From a virus, in IMG/VR virus record IMGVR_UViG_3300028786_000016, positions 1-40,180 of that record: DNA of 40,180 bases; one strand, given 5' to 3'. This document shows positions 36,351 through 40,180 of this stretch, piece after piece. How positions within the stretch are numbered: position 1 is the stretch's first letter; every line of letters starts with the position of its first letter. The notes below the pieces were generated by a model that had not been told where the DNA came from, searched no databases, and saw only the letters and a program-made list of their open reading frames with translations. A program made the translations under genes and the position numbers.

Positions 36351-37900
36351 CAGGCCGCTTCCTGTTCCGGCTGAGCGAACAATGTCGCGCCCACCACGTC
36401 CCTGGAAACCGGATCGGTGAAGCGAGCCTCAGCCACAAAATCGCGTGATACGCCGATCCTGCGGCGCATAGCGCGGTTTTTGTACTCCCCCGCCTTGCCG
36501 ATGGGCAGAAAGAACTCCGTGCCAAAGTTGGCGCCCCCGTCGCGCGAGAATCGCACCATCACCTGAGGGTCCGAGCCCTGCCCTACCTGCAATCCGACTC
36601 CCGGCGAAAACTCGATCTGAAGCGATGCGAAGAACATCCGCTTGCGGTTCTCGCGGCTCCAGACATGCGGGCAGCGACGCAGGGCAACAAGCGGTGTATC
36701 GCCATCCACATAGAACTGCCGACTCATCTGATAGCCGGTCTGAGACTGGAAATCTCCCACCATGCGGATGTTCTGATAGTTCGCGAAGCAGTTGGATTTG
36801 TCCCGATGGAGAACTCCCGTATCGGGATTGAACGAGGCGCGCTCATGCCATTGGGGAGTTCCCGCTGCTTCACTTGCAGTCTGGTCGTAGACCCACGTCT
36901 TGTCCGCGGTCGGGAAAGTCAGCACGTAGAAGAGATGACCTTCTTCCTCGTAGACGAACCCGATTGCATCGGAAACGAGCGGATAGCTTGTGATTGCCGT
37001 TTCGATCGCGCGCGAGGAAATATCGGCGTAGCTGTATTGCTCTGTCTTGATGACGACGTTCTCGCCGCGCTCGCTTTTTCCAAGCCACACGAGAGAACTT
37101 CCCAGACGGGCAATCGATTGGGCGGCAGAACACCCAATCTGCGGGGCTACGCCGGGAATACGGCTGAAGGCGAAGTTTGCACCGCCTGCGTCGTACCAGA
37201 CCTCTGATGTACGCTCGCCGACCAACCACAACTCGCGGTTGTTCTCCATGAGCGTGATCAGGTTGTCGCTCGAAGAGTCTTTCAGAGCGAAGAAAGCGCC
37301 CGGAAACGTCACGGTGTAGGGCGTTGGGCCCGTGGTGTAAAATGTCTGGGTGCCGGGGCGATTGAAGATCAGCCAGCCATCGATGAAAGCCACCCGATCA
37401 GCGCCGAGGAATCCGGGGTCGGTAATCTGCGCCAAGGTTTTGGCTGCGATGTTGTAGAGATAGCCGTTTGTGCCATCCACGATCACCGCATACCCGCCTG
37501 GCCCATTGTCACGGATGCATACGGGGCCTGAGTTGGTCAGCAGGTTGCCAATGAAGAACTTGTTGAACTGCGCGATACTCGTTTGAGTTGCGGGCACGCT
37601 CATCTGCGTCAGGATCACAGCCTGACCCACAATCCATAGCGCATCCGTTCCGCCAGGAAGCACCCAGATTCCTCGCACGCCACCTGTATCTGGGATGGCG
37701 ATGTCATCTGTCGTGATGCTGAAGTCGAGAATCCCGTTCTTGCCAGGCGCCCCAAGCAACGCCACGGGCGTCTTGCTTTTGCTGTCCTGTGAGTACTCGC
37801 AGTACCAGTTAACCGCCCGCTGGCGGTCCTGATAGGGATCAGGGGCCGTGTAGGCTTGCCCTACAAACCCAAAATCCCCGCCCTGGAAGTTCAGGCCCAT
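36350..37900 (-). CDS. Tail hub/packaged-DNA stabilisation protein, P22 gp10 family
   Basis: 516 aa (P22 gp10 is 472), ATG overlapping the gp4-like stop. gp10 forms the hexameric hub to which tailspikes attach and seals packaged DNA. Typical wording: YTAPDPYQDRQRAVNWYCEY near the start, GVRGIWVLPGGTDALWIVG, TLMENNRELWLVGERTSEVW, SAAQSIARLGSSLVWLGKSE, WSRENRKRMFFASLQIEFSP. These trypsin-like spaced W/G motifs match the family well. Confidence 0.92.
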   Translation of the reverse strand: MGLNFQGGDFGFVGQAYTAPDPYQDRQRAVNWYCEYSQDSKSKTPVALLGAPGKNGILDFSITTDDIAIPDTGGVRGIWVLPGGTDALWIVGQAVILTQMSVPATQTSIAQFNKFFIGNLLTNSGPVCIRDNGPGGYAVIVDGTNGYLYNIAAKTLAQITDPGFLGADRVAFIDGWLIFNRPGTQTFYTTGPTPYTVTFPGAFFALKDSSSDNLITLMENNRELWLVGERTSEVWYDAGGANFAFSRIPGVAPQIGCSAAQSIARLGSSLVWLGKSERGENVVIKTEQYSYADISSRAIETAITSYPLVSDAIGFVYEEEGHLFYVLTFPTADKTWVYDQTASEAAGTPQWHERASFNPDTGVLHRDKSNCFANYQNIRMVGDFQSQTGYQMSRQFYVDGDTPLVALRRCPHVWSRENRKRMFFASLQIEFSPGVGLQVGQGSDPQVMVRFSRDGGANFGTEFFLPIGKAGEYKNRAMRRRIGVSRDFVAEARFTDPVSRDVVGATLFAQPEQEAA

Positions 37901-38844
37901 CAGCGGAATCCGCCGTAGAGAATCCAGCCCGCATCGGTGCGCGGATGCTGGATGAGCTCGGGGTCATAGTTCGCCACCGGCGTTGGCACAGCGTTCAGCG
38001 ACTTTACGAAGTCCTCGGCTTCCTTTGTCAGTCGCTCTTGCTGGGGCGTCCAGATTGCGCCGTATTCCGGTGCCAATTCCCGTGCAAGCTTGCGCTTCAG
38101 GAAGCGTGAATAGCCCTGCGGCATCACGACTTCCTGCGTAAGGTCCGTAAAGTTTGTGAGGATGTTGTCGGTGTAGAGATGCAGCGCCGCCGAGTCAGAC
38201 GGGTTCTGGTAGAAGAACAGCGTGCCCAGGGGAAACGTCGGGTTGTACCAGAGCACGATCGGCCACGGCGCCTGAATGGCCTTGAAGCCGATATCCACGT
38301 ATCGCTTCTGGTCAACGATTTCGATCGGATAGTCGAGGCCGGACCCCTGCGTATTGATGCGCGTGAACGCATTTGTGATTCGAAGCGGCCGCGCTACCTT
38401 GAAATCACCTGGGATCGTGTAGCTGATCTGATTGATCGGCACACTTACGGAGCCGTTCTGGCTCATTGTGACGGTGCCAAGCCCTGCATTGAATGACAGG
38501 ATTGTCGTTCCATCAGGGATGCCCGCTCCCGACAGATCCCCATTGATCACCATGTCAGACGGCACGATCACGCTGGTGAGAGTGGGCGATCCACTCGTTA
38601 CGATGCCGGCGAACGTGCCCGCATCATAATTGCCGATCGTGTACTGATACTGCCCAGGCATGTACTGGAAAACGTTCTCGTTGCTTGCGAAGACGCTGGC
38701 CTGGTCCGTGCTCAGGGACTCGAGCAGATCGTTGAGTGTGCCGAGTGCATCCTCCGCATCGGATGCGGCAAGCGATTCACCCGGCGCGTACTGGTTGATG
38801 AACCGCAGCGCGCCGATGATGAGATCGTTTGCGGTCGTGCTCAC
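37900..38844 (-). CDS. Tail accessory (head-completion) protein, P22 gp4-like, with inserted domain
   Basis: 314 aa; P22 gp4 is 166. N-terminal TANDLIIGALRFINQYAPGE and AEDALGTLNDLLESLSTDQA plus a C-terminal YSRFLKRKLARELAPEYGAI match the gp4 family that plugs the portal ring. About 75 residues are inserted after GNYDAGTFAGIV: SGSPTLTSVIVPSDMVINGD, LSGAGIPDGTTILSFNAGL, a beta module widespread in phage surface proteins. The insertion explains the extra length. gp4 homologues bind the portal and gp10. Confidence 0.85.
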   Translation of the reverse strand: MSTTANDLIIGALRFINQYAPGESLAASDAEDALGTLNDLLESLSTDQASVFASNENVFQYMPGQYQYTIGNYDAGTFAGIVTSGSPTLTSVIVPSDMVINGDLSGAGIPDGTTILSFNAGLGTVTMSQNGSVSVPINQISYTIPGDFKVARPLRITNAFTRINTQGSGLDYPIEIVDQKRYVDIGFKAIQAPWPIVLWYNPTFPLGTLFFYQNPSDSAALHLYTDNILTNFTDLTQEVVMPQGYSRFLKRKLARELAPEYGAIWTPQQERLTKEAEDFVKSLNAVPTPVANYDPELIQHPRTDAGWILYGGFR

Positions 38845-39209
38845 GGATCGACCAGCAACGAAATGAGGCCATCGCCAGCCACCACTGCCGTGGTGTCGCT
38901 GTCCGCTGCAAGCTTCGTGACGGCGATCCAGAGATTACCATCGCCCCCGTTGAAGCCGTCCGGCCATGCCTCCTGCAGACCGCCGGTAGCAGTGCCGAGC
39001 GCCGGAATGGCAATCGTGACCTGGGGTGGCGTCGTGCCAACAACTGGGGCCGAGGCAGTTGCTGTGGGCTTGAACCAGTAGAGCTTGACGAAGATCTCAT
39101 AGGCCGCCGTATTGACGGCGATGATGCCTTTCACGGTCGCGACGGAATCGCGCACCTTATTGAGGTTCGTGCTGCCCGTGGTCACCAATCGATAGACGGA
39201 TGCAGTCAT
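38841..39209 (-). CDS. Hypothetical structural protein upstream of gp4-like gene
   Basis: 122 aa, ATG with ATGA overlap to the upstream gene. SVYRLVTTGSTNLNKVRDSV, ATVKGIIAVNTAAYEIFVKL, YWFKPTATASAPVVGTTPPQ, GNLWIAVTKLAADSDTTAVV. A mainly beta small protein with a Thr/Ser/Pro linker. Probable head or decoration protein from position. Not recognised. Confidence 0.7.
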   Translation of the reverse strand: MTASVYRLVTTGSTNLNKVRDSVATVKGIIAVNTAAYEIFVKLYWFKPTATASAPVVGTTPPQVTIAIPALGTATGGLQEAWPDGFNGGDGNLWIAVTKLAADSDTTAVVAGDGLISLLVDP

Positions 39210-40003
39210 GCTGCTGCTCCCAGAGGCTGGTAGGGGTTGTCATAGAGGCCAGAATGGCCATTGCGCTCTTCAAGGTGCGCCTTCATGGCGGGCGAGACGC
39301 CCACCACTTCCCACGTGTCGGGATTCTCGTGCATGGCTTTCACAAGCCCGCGGCTGCGGTTCTTGAACACACAGCCAAACTCGGCGAAGAGCTTGACGAA
39401 CTCTTCCGCCTGCACGAAATAGTCTGGCCGCGTACGGTAATCGGCATCTCCCGCACGGATAATCAGCTCTCGCTCACTCCCCTCGTGACGATCGGCATGA
39501 TCATTCGCTTCGTACGAGCAATCACAGCCAAAGAAGCTTACGTCTGTGTACCCCAGAGACAGGGCGATCCACGGAGCTCGCGTTGCCGATGAGGTCCCAC
39601 CGGCGAAGCCTTGCGCATGAGTCTCGATGAGATCGAAGCACAGAGACTCTTCGGTGAACATCGATGAGGGGCACGAGGTGGCGAGAAGCCTCTTCCTGAC
39701 CGGCGAATCCCATGGACCCGGATCTATCGGATCGCCCGGGTCCACCGTGAAAAGCGTGCAGGGAATGCCTGCTTCATGCAGGAGATTGGCTGTGTAATTG
39801 ATGGCCCATATCTCTCCATCCCATGCGCGCAACTCGTCCAGATCGAGCCTGACATTCGGGCTCCCGCCGACGATGGCTAGCTTCCGGTCCTGCGGCACGC
39901 CGAGCCGAACGCGTGGATGGTCCGCGTTCTGCTTTGAATGCTCCTGCCACGTACTGAGCGGAATTGCGCAGTCCGTTTCGAATCGGATGCGAAATGGCAT
40001 CAC
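39206..40003 (-). CDS. DUF115-like protein in the head-tail region
   Basis: 265 aa. GTG 40003 (GTGA overlap) is used; ATG 40000 is equally possible. KLAIVGGSPNVRLDLDELRA and WAINYTANLLHEAGIPCTLF, TVDPGDPIDPG, FAGGTSSATRAPWIALSLGY, SFFGCDCSYEANDHADRHEG form a Rossmann-like DUF115/MptE-like pattern (G-G-S-P; D-P...; G...A..lG). Such proteins recur in phages with unknown enzymatic function, possibly nucleotide or sugar binding. Placed among structural genes. Confidence 0.7.
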   Translation of the reverse strand: MMPFRIRFETDCAIPLSTWQEHSKQNADHPRVRLGVPQDRKLAIVGGSPNVRLDLDELRAWDGEIWAINYTANLLHEAGIPCTLFTVDPGDPIDPGPWDSPVRKRLLATSCPSSMFTEESLCFDLIETHAQGFAGGTSSATRAPWIALSLGYTDVSFFGCDCSYEANDHADRHEGSERELIIRAGDADYRTRPDYFVQAEEFVKLFAEFGCVFKNRSRGLVKAMHENPDTWEVVGVSPAMKAHLEERNGHSGLYDNPYQPLGAAA

Positions 40004-40180
40004 GCGCTGCCCTTGATCAGGCCGAGAGTCACGAGGGATGCCCGCAGGTTCTCAAGCTGTGCAGTGAAGGCATTGAATGCCGTGACACTCACAAATCCGT
40101 AACCACCGCCAGTGGCGGTTGTGAGAGTCAGGGCGGCCTGCGCAGCGTTTGCTGGCTGCACCTTCTGGGTGACGCCAAAA
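40000..40180 (-). CDS. Head-fibre-like protein, second copy, truncated at right edge
   Basis: Only the C-terminal 59 residues are inside the window. FGVTQKVQPANAAQAALTLT, TATGGGYGFVSVTAFNAFTA, QLENLRASLVTLGLIKGSA closely resembles the C-terminal two-thirds of the protein at 137-418 (FYGVTPITQPTNANQAALTL...). The frame has one extra base at 40180, so the codon before FGVT is cut. It is coupled to the DUF115-like gene. Second member of the same small virion family. Confidence 0.85.
   Translation of the reverse strand, partial: FGVTQKVQPANAAQAALTLTTATGGGYGFVSVTAFNAFTAQLENLRASLVTLGLIKGSA

Overview
The window looks like almost all of the genome of a temperate, P22-type podovirus (short-tailed, headful-packaging phage) of a GC-rich proteobacterium. 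The coat protein, portal, large terminase, gp4-like and gp10-like tail proteins and ejection proteins all match the P22 morphogenetic set. The control, replication and recombination genes sit in lambdoid positions. The host is suggested only by the GC-rich coding and by a 45-base copy of the 3' half of a tRNA-Lys(TTT) gene that forms the putative attachment site, so I do not name a genus.

Layout. (1) Positions 1-10887, minus strand, read from right to left: Cro-like regulator, two replication genes (the first carries an iteron cluster that may be the origin), small accessory genes, a secreted Ig/FnIII-like protein, a GroES-like protein, small and large terminase, two small genes, portal, scaffold, coat, a small head-fibre-like protein, an intrinsic terminator and a truncated gene at the edge. 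(2) 10888-11417: immunity region with divergent regulators and repeated operator-like half-sites. (3) 11418-22195, plus strand: about thirty tightly overlapping early genes, mostly unknown, including a lipoprotein, an ERF annealing protein, a YqaJ/lambda-exo nuclease, a Ref-like HNH protein, an Rnl2-type RNA ligase, an excisionase-position gene and a tyrosine integrase. (4) 22196-22453: attP with tRNA-Lys sequence and arm-like repeats. (5) 22454-26413, plus strand: a second complete tyrosine recombinase and a second run of small genes. (6) 26387-40180, minus strand: an acyltransferase (probable O-antigen conversion), holin-like proteins, an M15 endolysin, two tail fibre or tailspike proteins with duplicated N-termini, three or four DNA-ejection proteins, a cupin-like protein, gp10 and gp4 homologues, a DUF115-like protein and a truncated head-fibre-like paralogue at the right edge.

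Both ends carry leftward morphogenesis genes, and leaving at position 1 (just after coat) and re-entering at 40180 (just before gp4/gp10) restores P22 order. The window is therefore probably a circular or circularly permuted genome cut between coat and gp4, although the two edges do not join in frame and a little sequence may be missing.

How it works together: the divergent repressor region decides between the leftward replication and head module and the rightward recombination/integration module. The recombination genes (annealing protein, exonuclease, Ref) process DNA, and the integrases act at attP. Lysis and tail genes finish the cycle, and the acyltransferase probably alters the lysogen surface. 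Most adjacent genes overlap by 4 bases (ATGA/GTGA), which fixes many starts and implies heavy translational coupling. The least ordinary features are two complete tyrosine recombinases flanking one attP, a terminase-adjacent GroES-like gene, origin-like iterons that occur in different frames of a replication gene, repeated inverted motifs around the attP core, and several short genes, including a single-span membrane peptide on the opposite strand inside the tail operon.
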